Shown here: piece by piece, positions 53,260 to 62,968 of the stretch | How positions within the stretch are numbered: position 1 is the first letter of the stretch | How the letters are laid out: every line of letters begins with the position of its first letter | Assembly: GCF_025263265.1 (NCBI RefSeq) | Contig: NZ_CP079869.1 | Coordinates: forward strand, 3,906,001-3,970,000 | Direction: 5' to 3' | Length of the DNA: 64,000 nt | Source of the DNA: Mycobacterium sp. SMC-4 | Lineage (GTDB): Bacteria; Actinomycetota; Actinomycetes; Mycobacteriales; Mycobacteriaceae | The notes under the pieces: generated by a model | Database searches by the model: none | What the model saw: the letters and a program-made list of their open reading frames with translations, nothing else | Told to the model about the DNA's origin: nothing | Translations under genes and position numbers: made by a program

Positions 53260-54975
53260 ATGACCCCCCTGAGCACGCGAGCAGACACTCAGTCCCCCAC
53301 TTCGGGGCCCAGGAGGGGGTTTGCGCGTCTGCTCGGCATAGCACTGGCGGCGGTGCTGGTGGCAGCAGGCTGCTCCAGCGGGGAGCGCGACGTCCCGTCG
53401 GCGGGTGGTGACGCCGAGATCGGCGCAACCGCCGACATCAACCCGCAGGACCCAGCCACGCTGCGCCCGGGCGGTAACCTGCGGCTGGCCTGGACCGGAT
53501 TCCCGCCCAACTTCAACTATCTGCACATCGACGGCAACCTCGGCGAACTCGGTGCGATGCTGCGCGCCACGCTGCCGCGGGCGTTCTTCATCAAGCCCGA
53601 CGGCGAGATGACGGTCAACTCCGACTTCTTCACCAGCGTCGAGATGACCAGCACCGAACCCCAGATCGTCACGTACACGATCAACCCGAAGGCGGTCTGG
53701 TCCGACGGCAACCCCATCACCTGGGAAGACATCGCCGCGCAGATCAACGCCACCAGCGGCGACGACGACCGATACCTGTTCGCCGCGCCCAACGGCAGCG
53801 ACCGGGTGCAGTCGGTGGCCAGAGGCATCGACGACCGGCAGGCCGTGGTGACCTTCGACCGCCACTACGCCGACTGGAAAGGCATGTTCGCCGGCAACGC
53901 CATGCTGATGCCCAAGTCGGTCACCGGTGATCCCGAAACGTTCAACCGGGGCTTCCTCAACGCCGCACCGCCGTCGGCGGGGCCGTTCATGATCAGCACC
54001 ATCGACCGTGGAGCCCAGCGAATCGTGTTGACCCGCAATCCGCAATGGTGGGGTGCACCTCCGGTGCTGGAGTCCATCACCTACTCCGTGCTCGACGACG
54101 CGGCGCGGATGCCGGCACTGCAGAACAACGCAATCGACGCCGCCTCGCTGCAGACCCTCGACGACCTGACCATCGCCCGGCGCACCGAAGGCGTTTCGGT
54201 GCGCCGGGCCCCGGCGCCCAACTGGTATCACCTGACATTCAACGGGGCACCGGGATCGATCCTGGCCGACCGGGCCCTGCGCATCGCGATCACCAAGGGC
54301 ATCGACCGCCAGGCCATCGCCACGGTGTCGCAACGCGGCCTGGTCGACAACCCGGTCCCGCTGAACAACCACATCTACGTCGCCGGCCAGGAGGGCTACC
54401 AGGACAACAGCATCAGCTTCGACCCCGAGGCCGCCCAACGGGAGCTCGACGAGCTCGGCTGGCGGCTCAACGGACAGTTCCGCGAGAAGGACGGACGAAC
54501 CCTGACCATCCGCGACGTCTTCTACGACGCCCGCAGCACCCGGGCCATCGCGCAGATCGCACAGAGCAACCTGGCACAAATCGGTGTCAACCTGGAACTC
54601 GTCCCGGCCGCCGGCGGCAAACTCTTCACCGACTTCGTCCTACCCGGCAACTTCGACATCGCCCAATTCGCCTGGGGCGGAGATGCATTTCCGTTGTCGA
54701 GCCTGACCCAGATCTATGCGTCCAACGGCGAGAGCAACTACGCCAACATCGGCAGCCCGGAAATCGACGCGAAAATCGAACAGACCCTCTCTGAGCTGGA
54801 TCCAGAAACCGCGCGGACGCTGGCCAACGAACTCGACACGATGATCTGGGCAGAAGGACACAGCCTGCCGCTGTTTCAGGCCCCGGGCAACGTTGCGGTA
54901 CGCAGCACGCTGGCCAACTACGGACCCGCCGGCATCGGCGACCTGAACTACACCGCCATCGGCTTCATGAACTAG
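53260..54975 (+). CDS. oppA: Oligopeptide-binding lipoprotein OppA
   Basis: A 571-residue family-5 binding lipoprotein: basic N-terminus, hydrophobic stretch ending in the lipobox VAAGC (about Cys37). Family sequence starts at LRPGGNLRLAWTGFPPNFNY, with PKAVWSDGNPITWEDIAAQI and the C-terminal SLPLFQAPGNVAVRSTLANY. It delivers peptides to OppBC. It is the last gene of oppBCDA, and its 3' end overlaps the convergent hydrolase gene by four bases. Confidence 0.92.
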   Translation: MTPLSTRADTQSPTSGPRRGFARLLGIALAAVLVAAGCSSGERDVPSAGGDAEIGATADINPQDPATLRPGGNLRLAWTGFPPNFNYLHIDGNLGELGAMLRATLPRAFFIKPDGEMTVNSDFFTSVEMTSTEPQIVTYTINPKAVWSDGNPITWEDIAAQINATSGDDDRYLFAAPNGSDRVQSVARGIDDRQAVVTFDRHYADWKGMFAGNAMLMPKSVTGDPETFNRGFLNAAPPSAGPFMISTIDRGAQRIVLTRNPQWWGAPPVLESITYSVLDDAARMPALQNNAIDAASLQTLDDLTIARRTEGVSVRRAPAPNWYHLTFNGAPGSILADRALRIAITKGIDRQAIATVSQRGLVDNPVPLNNHIYVAGQEGYQDNSISFDPEAAQRELDELGWRLNGQFREKDGRTLTIRDVFYDARSTRAIAQIAQSNLAQIGVNLELVPAAGGKLFTDFVLPGNFDIAQFAWGGDAFPLSSLTQIYASNGESNYANIGSPEIDAKIEQTLSELDPETARTLANELDTMIWAEGHSLPLFQAPGNVAVRSTLANYGPAGIGDLNYTAIGFMN

Positions 54976-56192
54976 GGCAGCATCGACTCGACCCGCACCG
55001 CGACGGTGACCGCGCCGACCAGCAGCCGAACGGTGGTATTGGCCGGTAACGCGTCGAGTTCGTGGCCCCGAACCGCCAACTGGTGCAGCGAGTCCGCGGC
55101 AGCGGCCAGGCAGACCTGCAGCGCGGCGGGCTCACGCGTGTCGAGAATGCTGTGCCCGGCGGTGGGCAGCTCGACGAGCACCGAGTCGGGGATCAGGCCG
55201 GCGACGCGGTGGGCCACCTGCGGAGGTGTGGTGAGGTCGAGCCCGCCGGACAGGACCGCAGTCGGCCAGCCGAACGCCGGCATGGCGGCGCGCAGATCGA
55301 CCGGTTCGGCTTCGAATTCGATGTCACCGGAGGCTGTCTCGCGAAGGACGACCGCAGGATCGAGCGGTAAGCCGTCGGGTTGGGCTCCGTAGTTGAGCTC
55401 ACGGTAGGCGATGCGCTCGACCAGATCGGGCTCATGGTGATAGAGCGTCTTGCGCTCCAGCAGCAGGCGGGTGCCCCGCTCGACGGTGGACCACAGCCGA
55501 CGATGACCGGCCGCGAGCAGGTCCAGTTGACGCTGCAGTACGTCGGGCCCGGCGGCACCGAACAGTTCGGTGACCAGTCCGACGTCGCGCGGCACCAGCC
55601 TCGCGTCGGCGACCAGAGCGCGGATGGTTGCCGCCAGTTCGGCGGTGCCCGGCGAGGCGCCGTCCCACAGCACGCGCCGGATCTGGGCGCGCACGTCGTC
55701 GATGTCGCCGGCGCACAGCAGCGGGGAGTCGAGCACCATCGCATGGATGCGGTTCGGGTGCCGTACACCCAGGCCGGCGGCCAGGTAGGAACCGTAGGAC
55801 GCCCCGTACACGATGGCCCGGCCCACCCCGGCGTCATCGAGAACCGCGGCGATGTCACCGAGCACCGCGTCGACGGTCAGCGCCTCCGGCACAAGGTCGG
55901 CCCCGGCGTCGTCGTGCCGGGACAGTCCGACGCCGCGATGCTCGACCATGATCACGTCCAGACCGGCCGCTGCGGCGCGCCGGCGAAACGCCCGGTACAG
56001 CGCAACCGAGGCCGCTCCGGGGCCTCCGGGGATGACGACCAACGGGTGCGCGGACCGGCCTCCGACCCGCACGTAGTAGACGTCGAAGTGCTCGTCCCCG
56101 CCGTCGCGCACCGGGCGGCGCACTGCACGCACCCCCGGTAGCGCCGCAAGCCTGCGGTGGAGCCGACGGCGGCGCGCGGTCATCGTCATCAC
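54972..56192 (-). CDS. Alpha/beta hydrolase (proline iminopeptidase-like)
   Basis: A 406-residue serine hydrolase. The oxyanion region is VVIPGGPGAASVALYRAF, the nucleophile elbow is GASYGSYLAA (Ser), and late acid and base lie in LSGGLDLTTPPQVAHR (Asp) and PTAGHSILDT (His). The cap domain in between is helical. It resembles prolyl aminopeptidases of the S33 family, so it could process peptides taken up by the adjacent Opp system; that link is inference from proximity. No signal peptide is present. Confidence 0.83.
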   Translation of the reverse strand: MMTMTARRRRLHRRLAALPGVRAVRRPVRDGGDEHFDVYYVRVGGRSAHPLVVIPGGPGAASVALYRAFRRRAAAAGLDVIMVEHRGVGLSRHDDAGADLVPEALTVDAVLGDIAAVLDDAGVGRAIVYGASYGSYLAAGLGVRHPNRIHAMVLDSPLLCAGDIDDVRAQIRRVLWDGASPGTAELAATIRALVADARLVPRDVGLVTELFGAAGPDVLQRQLDLLAAGHRRLWSTVERGTRLLLERKTLYHHEPDLVERIAYRELNYGAQPDGLPLDPAVVLRETASGDIEFEAEPVDLRAAMPAFGWPTAVLSGGLDLTTPPQVAHRVAGLIPDSVLVELPTAGHSILDTREPAALQVCLAAAADSLHQLAVRGHELDALPANTTVRLLVGAVTVAVRVESMLP

Positions 56193-56291
56193 GTCCCATT
56201 GTGCCGGGTCAGGGTGAGCGCCTCCTCGCGGTTCGGTTCGTGCTGAGCGAAACGGGTGCGCTGCGATGGCAGGCCTCGGTAGAACCGGCTC

Positions 56292-57509
56292 ATGACCTCA
56301 GTGCACGAGACCATTTCGTCGGAGCTGCCCGGATCGGCGGCCTTCACCGCCCTGCTGGCGCAGATCAAGGCCGGCGCAAGAGACCGAGACCTCAACGACG
56401 AGAACCCTTTTGAGCAGGTCGCCGCGCTCAAGCGAGCCGGCTTCGGCACGCTGCGGCTGCCCGCGGACCTGGGCGGAGCGGGATTGTCGGTCCGGCAGCT
56501 GTTCGCCACGATCATCGACGTCGCCCGTGCCGATCCGATTGTGGCGCACATCTTCCGCACCCACTTCTGGTTCGTCGAGGAGCGGCTGCGCACCGCCGAC
56601 GATCCGGTGTCGCGGGGATGGCTGAGCAAGGTCGCAGGCGGCAGCCTGTTCGGCAACGCGTTCAGCGAGAAAGGTGCCCATGCCGTCGGCAGCCTGGTGT
56701 TCAACACCCGGTTGCTGCCCGCCGAGGGGGGTGGCTACCGGCTCACCGGCGAGAAGTTCTACAGCACCGGAACGCTGTTCTCGGACTATCTGACCGTCAC
56801 GGCCACCACCGATCACGACTCGGTCGCCACCGTCATCGTTCCGGCGGATCGCGACGGGGTATGGATCATCGACGACTGGGACGGCTTCGGACAACGCCGC
56901 ACCGGCACCGGGACGACGACCTTCACCGACGTGGTCGTCACGTCCGAGGAGGTGCTCAGTGACATCCCCTACGACGCTGATCCGGTGCCCACCGTGCAGT
57001 ACGCGTCGCTGCAGTTGTTCATCCACGCGGTGGTCGCCGGGATTCTGGAGTCCGTGGTCGACGACGGCGTCGCGCTATTGCGTTCCCGGGAACGCAATTT
57101 CAGTCACGCAGCCGCGGAACGACCGACCGACGATCCGTTGCTGCAGCGCCAGCTCGGCGAGCTGGCCAGCGTCGCCTATGTCGCCCGCGCCGCAGTGCTC
57201 GATGCGGCAGCCGCGATCGAGGCGGCCAACGCCTCACAGCGGGCCGGCGTGCCCGATGCCGAGCTGGCCGCTGCGGCACAGCTGAAAGTTGCCAAGGTCA
57301 AGGTCCACCTCGACGACATCGCACCGACGGCCGCGAGCCGACTGCTGGAGCTGGGCGGAGCCAGCGCGGCCAGCCGCACCCTCAACCTCGATCGCCATTG
57401 GCGCAACATCCGCACCATCACGCTGCACAACCCGGTCGGGTACAAGGCGCGGGTTATCGGCCAGAATCTGTTGCACGGCACGGAGATTCCGGCCAACGCG
57501 TACTTCTGA
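56292..57509 (+). CDS. DszC/SfnC-like flavin monooxygenase of the acyl-CoA dehydrogenase fold
   Basis: A 405-residue protein with the acyl-CoA dehydrogenase fold but monooxygenase-type features: LKRAGFGTLRLPADLGGAGL, GNAFSEKGAHAVGSLVFNTR, GEKFYSTGTLFSDYLTV, and the C-terminal RHWRNIRTITLHNPVGYKAR typical of DszC/SfnC enzymes. Such enzymes use reduced FMN to oxidise organosulfur compounds or amines, often to release sulfur. A role in sulfur scavenging would fit the window's cys operon, but there is no direct operon link. Start ATG 56292. Confidence 0.8.
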   Translation: MTSVHETISSELPGSAAFTALLAQIKAGARDRDLNDENPFEQVAALKRAGFGTLRLPADLGGAGLSVRQLFATIIDVARADPIVAHIFRTHFWFVEERLRTADDPVSRGWLSKVAGGSLFGNAFSEKGAHAVGSLVFNTRLLPAEGGGYRLTGEKFYSTGTLFSDYLTVTATTDHDSVATVIVPADRDGVWIIDDWDGFGQRRTGTGTTTFTDVVVTSEEVLSDIPYDADPVPTVQYASLQLFIHAVVAGILESVVDDGVALLRSRERNFSHAAAERPTDDPLLQRQLGELASVAYVARAAVLDAAAAIEAANASQRAGVPDAELAAAAQLKVAKVKVHLDDIAPTAASRLLELGGASAASRTLNLDRHWRNIRTITLHNPVGYKARVIGQNLLHGTEIPANAYF

Positions 57510-57514
57510 GGCAA

Positions 57515-59050
57515 TCAGGAGGTGATCAGATCGGCAGCCTTCTCGCCGATCAGCATCGAGGGCGCCTGGGTATGGCCGCGAATGATCGTCGGCATCACCG
57601 ACGCATCGGCCACCCGCAGCGCCGTCACACCGCGCACCCGCAACTGCGGGTCGACGACGCTGGCGTCGTCACGGCCCATCCGACAGGTGCCGACGGGGTG
57701 ATACAGCGTGTGCGACAGCGATTCCAGCGCTCTACCGAGGGTGTCGTCGTCGAGGATCGACGCGTCGAGCGGGCGGGCGATCCGGCCCACGATGTCCTTG
57801 AGCGCGGGTGCCCGGGCGATGTCGGCGCACATCCGCAGTCCGGCCATCAGGGCTGCCCGGTCGGCGCCGGCATCGTCGGTGAGGTAGCGCGGATCGATGG
57901 CCGGCTTGTCATGCGGATCGGAGGAGCGCAGCGCGATCGTTCCATGGCTGCGCGGCTTGAGCAGGATCGGGCCCATCACCACTGCGTGGCCCACGTACGG
58001 GTCACCGATGCCCTCGTCGAAATACGGTGCAGGAGCGAAGATCAGCTCCAGGTCAGGCAGGTCCAGGTCCGGTCTGCTCTTGACGAAGCCGTAGGCCTCC
58101 CCCACGTTCGAGGTCAGCATTCCGCGCCGGCGCACCAAGTAGTTGACGAGCTCCAGAGGTTTCTGAGCGTCGGTCAGTGAGCCATAGGGAATGTCGAAGC
58201 CCAGCGGCACCACCAGGTGGTCGAGCAGATTGGTGCCGACCTCCGGTGAATGGGCAACGGTGACGATGCCCAGCCGGGCCAACCGGTCGTGATCGCCGAT
58301 GCCGGAGAGCATCAGCAGCTGTGGGGTGTTGATCGCTCCGGCACACAGCACCACCTCGCGGCGTGCGGTGACCACCGTCCGACCGGACTTGCCGTCGAAC
58401 TCGACGCCGATGGCACGGTTGCCGGCGATAACCACCCGGGTCGCTGTCGCCTCGGTCAGCACAGTGAGGTTCTTGCGCTTGCGGATCGGCTTGAGGTAGG
58501 CATCGGCGCAGCTGAAGCGGGAACCGCGGCGCTGCGTCACCCGGGTCTGGCAGAAACCCTGCGGTTGCCCCTGGTTGGGTTCCTCGACGCGGTGGCCGCA
58601 TTGCTCGGCCGCCGTCAGCCAGGCCGCCGTCGCTGCGCGCGGGCTGCGCTGGGGCGAGATGACCAGCGGACCGGACTCGATGCGGTGCAGATACGGCTGC
58701 AGGTGGGCATGGTCCCATTCGGCACCGGCGTGCTCGCCCCACTCGTCGTAGTCGGCGTCGAAGCCACGGACCCACATCATCGCGTTCATCGACGTCGAGC
58801 CGCCGAGCATCTTGCCGCGCGGCCAGTAGATGCGCCGGCCGGCCAGACCTTGCTGCGGCTCGGTCAGGTAGTCCCAATCCAGCGGCCCCCGCATCAGCCG
58901 GGAGAATCCGGCCGGGATGTGAACGAACGCATCCTTGTCACGCGGTCCGGCCTCCAGCACGACGACTCGCACCGACGGATCGGCACTGAGTCGATGGGCC
59001 AGAACAGCTCCGGCCGCTCCGGTTCCGACGATGACGTAATCGGCGTCCAC
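57515..59050 (-). CDS. GMC-family FAD oxidoreductase
   Basis: A 511-residue flavoprotein: the dinucleotide fold DYVIVGTGAAGAVLAHRLSA, GMC signature 1 region PRGKMLGGSTSMNAMMWVRG, signature 2 VLCAGAINTPQLLMLSGIGD and the catalytic His in YHPVGTCRMG. It oxidises alcohols (choline-dehydrogenase-like). It follows the SbcC-like gene with a ten-base gap on the same strand, the order I recall as Rv1277-Rv1278-Rv1279. The substrate is unknown. Confidence 0.9.
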   Translation of the reverse strand: MDADYVIVGTGAAGAVLAHRLSADPSVRVVVLEAGPRDKDAFVHIPAGFSRLMRGPLDWDYLTEPQQGLAGRRIYWPRGKMLGGSTSMNAMMWVRGFDADYDEWGEHAGAEWDHAHLQPYLHRIESGPLVISPQRSPRAATAAWLTAAEQCGHRVEEPNQGQPQGFCQTRVTQRRGSRFSCADAYLKPIRKRKNLTVLTEATATRVVIAGNRAIGVEFDGKSGRTVVTARREVVLCAGAINTPQLLMLSGIGDHDRLARLGIVTVAHSPEVGTNLLDHLVVPLGFDIPYGSLTDAQKPLELVNYLVRRRGMLTSNVGEAYGFVKSRPDLDLPDLELIFAPAPYFDEGIGDPYVGHAVVMGPILLKPRSHGTIALRSSDPHDKPAIDPRYLTDDAGADRAALMAGLRMCADIARAPALKDIVGRIARPLDASILDDDTLGRALESLSHTLYHPVGTCRMGRDDASVVDPQLRVRGVTALRVADASVMPTIIRGHTQAPSMLIGEKAADLITS

Positions 59051-59059
59051 GGGCGGAGT

Positions 59060-61708
59060 CTAGAGCGAGCCGGCGAGCTCGATGTGACAGGCACTGCGAA
59101 TGTCGGCATACCGTTGCGGGCTGCAGGTCAAGATGATGACCTGACCGTCGTGGGCCACCGCGTCGAACACCTCGGCCATCTTGGCCAACCGGTCCGGGTC
59201 GGTGAACCCCAGCGCGTCGTCGATGACGACGGGAACGCTGTCCTGGGTGGCGACCATCGATGCCCCGGCAAGCCGGGCCACGATGCCCAGTTGCTCCTTG
59301 GCTCCGCCCGAGAGCGACTCGTAGGGCACCGTGCGCCCAGACAGGGTGCGTGCCCCGATCCTCAGATCACTGTCGACATCGACCTCGAAGCTCTCCCCGA
59401 AGACCAGCCGGCCCAAACGTTCCACCTCGCCGCGGTACGGGTCGACGTAGCGCATCCGCGTCGCGTCGCGGTGGCGGCTCATCACCGTCTTGAGCAGCTG
59501 CGCCGCGCGGGCGCGGCGGTGCACCCGCTGGTACTCGCTTTCGGCGTGCTGACGCTCACCTTCTGCAGCGTCGAGGGCACTACGGCGTCCCTCGGACCCG
59601 TACACCTTCAGCGCCGCCGCCACCTCCCGCAGCGCTTCGGCGGTTTCACTGTGCCGGCCCGACGCGGCGGTGTGGGCACGCTGCGCCCGTTCCAGTTCGG
59701 TGGCCACCGCGTCGGGCTGGTGACCGGCCAACTCGTCGCGCAACCGGGCCGCTGCCTGACTGGCGGCCTGGGCGGCCAGAGCGTCGGCGTCGGCCTTGAT
59801 CGCGAGATCCTCGTCGTTGGTCTCGGCCCGCTGGGCAGCCAGCCGTTGCTCGGCGACGGCCAGTTCGTCGCGCGCCGATTGCAGCTTCTCCTTCGCACGC
59901 GCGGCCCGCAGCGCCCGCTCGGAGACCAGCTTGGCGGTCTCGGCAGCGACCTTGCGTTGCGTCTCGCACTTCGCGCGCGCCTGCTGGTGGGCCGCAACCT
60001 CGGCGGCCAGTTGCGCCCGCAGTTGGGCCGGCGGCACCGCTTCAGCTGGCATCGCGGAGTCGCCGGCGGCCAGCCGGGTGCGCAGCTCGGCAACCTGACC
60101 GCGCACCAGTTCGGCGTCGCCTTCGGCGGTGAGCGCCTGCAGGATCGCGGTGTGCTCCTTGACCGTGGCCAGTAGTTCGGCGCGGCGCTGCTGCAGGGCT
60201 CGTGCTTGGTCGACATCGGCGGCGCCGGCACGCTCGAGCGCTTCCTGCAGCACCGCGGTGGCGGCGCCGAGTTCAGCTTGCGAGCTGGCTGCCGGGGCAC
60301 CGGGCACGACGCGTACCGACAGCAGTCCGGCGACGTCGACGCCGGTTGCTGCGGTGATCGCGGACTCCCAGCTGTCGCCGGCGCGCAGCGTCACCGGTTG
60401 CCCGGCGATACGCAGTTCGACGTCGGCCGCGGCCAACACCTCGAGGTGCGCCGAAGCCCGTTCGGCGGCGGCAGCAGCTTGCTCGACCGCGGCCGCGGCA
60501 TCGTCGATCACCGTCATCAGCGCATCGGTGAGCTGGATCGTCCCGAGTTCGCGGACAGCGGCGTCCAGGGCGCGCTGGTGGTCCTCCAGTGCGCTGAGCC
60601 GGCCGAGGAGCCGCGAGAGCGTCTCACGGTCGGTGACCAGCTGCACAGCGGCGTGCGCGGCGTCCAAGCGCTGTTGTGCGTTCTCCAGCGCCACTCGGGC
60701 CTGCTCGGCGGTGGCCTCGGCGGTGACGTTCATCTCGATCGCGGTGTCGTGCTCCTCGGCCGCGCTTTCGGCGGCGACCTGCAGATCGGCGATGGCGGCG
60801 ACCCGCTCCTCGACGTCGGCCCGGCAGCGGCGTCGTTGCTGCAACGCGCTGCCCGAGTGCGCGGCGGTGTCGGCGGCCGATGTGGCCAAGACCCCGGCCC
60901 GCTCGACCTCCTGCCGCAACGCCGCGATTTGCTGCGCCGCGCTCTGTGCCTGTGCCAATTCCTCAGCTGCCCGGCCTTTTTCGGTGTTCACCGCGGCCAG
61001 CTGCGCGGTCAGGGCAGCGTGCCGACGCACTGCCTCGTCGACCTCGGCGACTGCGGCTGCGCACCGGGCGGCCTCTTCGTCGCAGGCGCGCAGCCGGCTG
61101 CTGGCCGCCGCCCACTCGCCGGTGGGCCGTCCGGTCGCGGTGAAGTAGCGCCGATACTCCGCGTCGATCCGGTCGACCAGCAGCGTCTCCGCGCTTCCGG
61201 TCACCGTCGGTTCCTCGTCGACCTCACCGGCGACCACGTCGAGAGCCCGCGACAGCGCATCACATCCCGACAGGTCGACAGCCGACGTCGACGCCGACTG
61301 CAGCACCCGCTGGGCCTGCCACAGCTCGACGTCCATCGTCTCAGCGAGGATGGCGCGGACCCGCTCATGGGCTTCGTCGCCGGTGTGCTGCTCACGGCGC
61401 GGAGTCAGCACCGTCAGTTCGGTCTCGGGGCGCTTGTGAAAACGCTTGCGGTACACGAACCGGTACGGGCCGGTGGAAATGTCGGCGGTGACCTCCGCAC
61501 CGACGTCGGCATGGGTGGGCTTGACCTGCTTGACTTCTTTTTTCGTCGACCGGTCCTTGGCCTCGAGCAGCAGGTCGAGTGCTTCGAGCATCGACGACTT
61601 GCCCGTCTCGTTGGGTCCGCTGACCACCACGATGCCGTGGTCGGGAAACTCGATGTCGCGGTGGGTGATTCCGCGGTAGTTCGTCAGCGTCAACCTGTGC
61701 AACCTCAT
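59060..61708 (-). CDS. SbcC/Rad50-like ATPase with long coiled coil
   Basis: An 882-residue SMC-type ATPase: N-terminal Walker A VVVSGPNETGKSSMLEALDL, about 550 residues of Ala-, Glu- and Arg-rich coiled coil, then the signature motif SLSGGAKEQLGIVARLAG and Walker B VPVVIDDALGFTDPDRLAKM. No CxxC zinc hook is evident in the coil centre, unlike classical Rad50/SbcC. It overlaps the nuclease gene upstream by ATGA, which supports an SbcCD-like complex for DNA end processing. It corresponds to what I recall as Rv1278. Confidence 0.87.
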   Translation of the reverse strand: MRLHRLTLTNYRGITHRDIEFPDHGIVVVSGPNETGKSSMLEALDLLLEAKDRSTKKEVKQVKPTHADVGAEVTADISTGPYRFVYRKRFHKRPETELTVLTPRREQHTGDEAHERVRAILAETMDVELWQAQRVLQSASTSAVDLSGCDALSRALDVVAGEVDEEPTVTGSAETLLVDRIDAEYRRYFTATGRPTGEWAAASSRLRACDEEAARCAAAVAEVDEAVRRHAALTAQLAAVNTEKGRAAEELAQAQSAAQQIAALRQEVERAGVLATSAADTAAHSGSALQQRRRCRADVEERVAAIADLQVAAESAAEEHDTAIEMNVTAEATAEQARVALENAQQRLDAAHAAVQLVTDRETLSRLLGRLSALEDHQRALDAAVRELGTIQLTDALMTVIDDAAAAVEQAAAAAERASAHLEVLAAADVELRIAGQPVTLRAGDSWESAITAATGVDVAGLLSVRVVPGAPAASSQAELGAATAVLQEALERAGAADVDQARALQQRRAELLATVKEHTAILQALTAEGDAELVRGQVAELRTRLAAGDSAMPAEAVPPAQLRAQLAAEVAAHQQARAKCETQRKVAAETAKLVSERALRAARAKEKLQSARDELAVAEQRLAAQRAETNDEDLAIKADADALAAQAASQAAARLRDELAGHQPDAVATELERAQRAHTAASGRHSETAEALREVAAALKVYGSEGRRSALDAAEGERQHAESEYQRVHRRARAAQLLKTVMSRHRDATRMRYVDPYRGEVERLGRLVFGESFEVDVDSDLRIGARTLSGRTVPYESLSGGAKEQLGIVARLAGASMVATQDSVPVVIDDALGFTDPDRLAKMAEVFDAVAHDGQVIILTCSPQRYADIRSACHIELAGSL

Positions 61709-62853
61709 GCCGCGCCCCCGTCGGTCAGACGCAGCAGCAGGGCCAGCGCCGCGCGCGCGTCCTCGGCGTCCTCACCGCTGGAGCGGGCGGTGGCCACCAG
61801 TTCCGCCACCGCGGCCGCGGCGAAACCACCGATGTCGAGGTCGTCGAACTCCCCGTCGGCCGGCAGCACCGCGATCTCGGTCGCCTTGTCCCAGGGCACC
61901 AGAGCCGCGAACAGCCGGGCGTAGCGGTCCAGGCACGCGTCGAGCGCGGCCTTGTCGGTGACGGTCAACGTCCCGGTCAACCCGAGCCGGACCACGGTGC
62001 GGTCCTTGTCGGGCAGCAGGTCGAGGTTGATGTCGAGATCGGCGACGTCGCGGCTGTTGTCCACGGCGTGCCGCAGCGACAGGAAGCGCCAGTGACCGAC
62101 CCGGCGTGGGTCGACTTGGACCGGCCGGCGCGGGTCGGTCTCGTCGATGTCGACGACGAGCACCTGTCCCGGATCGGGTTCGATGTCGTCGTAGTTGGTC
62201 ACCTCCGGTGACCCCGAGTACCAGATCCGTCCGGTACCTCCGACCTGCAGGCAGGAGTGCTTGTCGCCCAGCGCCACATAGTGCACGGCGCCCCGTTCGA
62301 TGGCGGCCTCGACGCCTGCGAGCCCGATCAGCGACGGACGGTCCTTGTCGGGAACCAGGATGTCGACCGCGCCGTGGCCGACGAGGATGCGGGTGACGTC
62401 GTCGGCGGGTAATCCGGCGAGTACCTCGGCGACGAGGTCAGCGGTGGGCGCCTTGGACGACCACGGTGCGGCCACCAGCTCCACCCCCGGGCCGATCTCG
62501 TGGACCCCGGGACGATCGAGCACGACCACGTTGTCGGGGCGTTCGGAGGTGAACAGCGGGCTGGTGTACACCGACGCGGCATCGAGTGGGTCGTGGTTGC
62601 CCGGCAGCAGGTAGACCGGCACCCCGATGGTGCGCATCGCCTCCAGCGCCTGACTGACCTCGCGCAGCGCGAGCTGGTTGTGCTCGAACACATCGCCGGC
62701 CACCACGACGAATTCCGCGCCGGTCTCGGCCGCCAGGGCCCCCAGCGCGGCGACAGCTTCCCGGCGGGCCGACGAATACCGCGGCTGCGCATCGCCGTTG
62801 AGGAAGTACCGGGTCATGCCGAGTTGCCAGTCGGCAGTATGCAGAAATCGCAC
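61705..62853 (-). CDS. SbcD/Mre11-like metallophosphoesterase
   Basis: A 382-residue nuclease-type calcineurin-fold protein: VRFLHTADWQLGM (metal-binding Asp and His), VVVAGDVFEHNQL, LLPGNHDPLDA, VGHGAV and ALGDKHSCLQVG give the full di-metal site. GTG 62853 is chosen because VRFLHTADWQ is the family start; the frame upstream is not. Its stop overlaps the start of the SbcC-like gene. Together they probably process DNA ends; the M. tuberculosis counterpart, from memory, is Rv1277. Confidence 0.87.
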   Translation of the reverse strand: MRFLHTADWQLGMTRYFLNGDAQPRYSSARREAVAALGALAAETGAEFVVVAGDVFEHNQLALREVSQALEAMRTIGVPVYLLPGNHDPLDAASVYTSPLFTSERPDNVVVLDRPGVHEIGPGVELVAAPWSSKAPTADLVAEVLAGLPADDVTRILVGHGAVDILVPDKDRPSLIGLAGVEAAIERGAVHYVALGDKHSCLQVGGTGRIWYSGSPEVTNYDDIEPDPGQVLVVDIDETDPRRPVQVDPRRVGHWRFLSLRHAVDNSRDVADLDINLDLLPDKDRTVVRLGLTGTLTVTDKAALDACLDRYARLFAALVPWDKATEIAVLPADGEFDDLDIGGFAAAAVAELVATARSSGEDAEDARAALALLLRLTDGGAA

Positions 62854-62968
62854 GTCGGCCCCCGTTCTGTCCCAGCTCCCGACGAGCTCTTCGTCGGGCA
62901 AGGCGAGTGTATGGCCGCCTGCCGACAAGTCCGGGGACGCGCACCGGCATGGCCTAGCCTTGGTGGCC

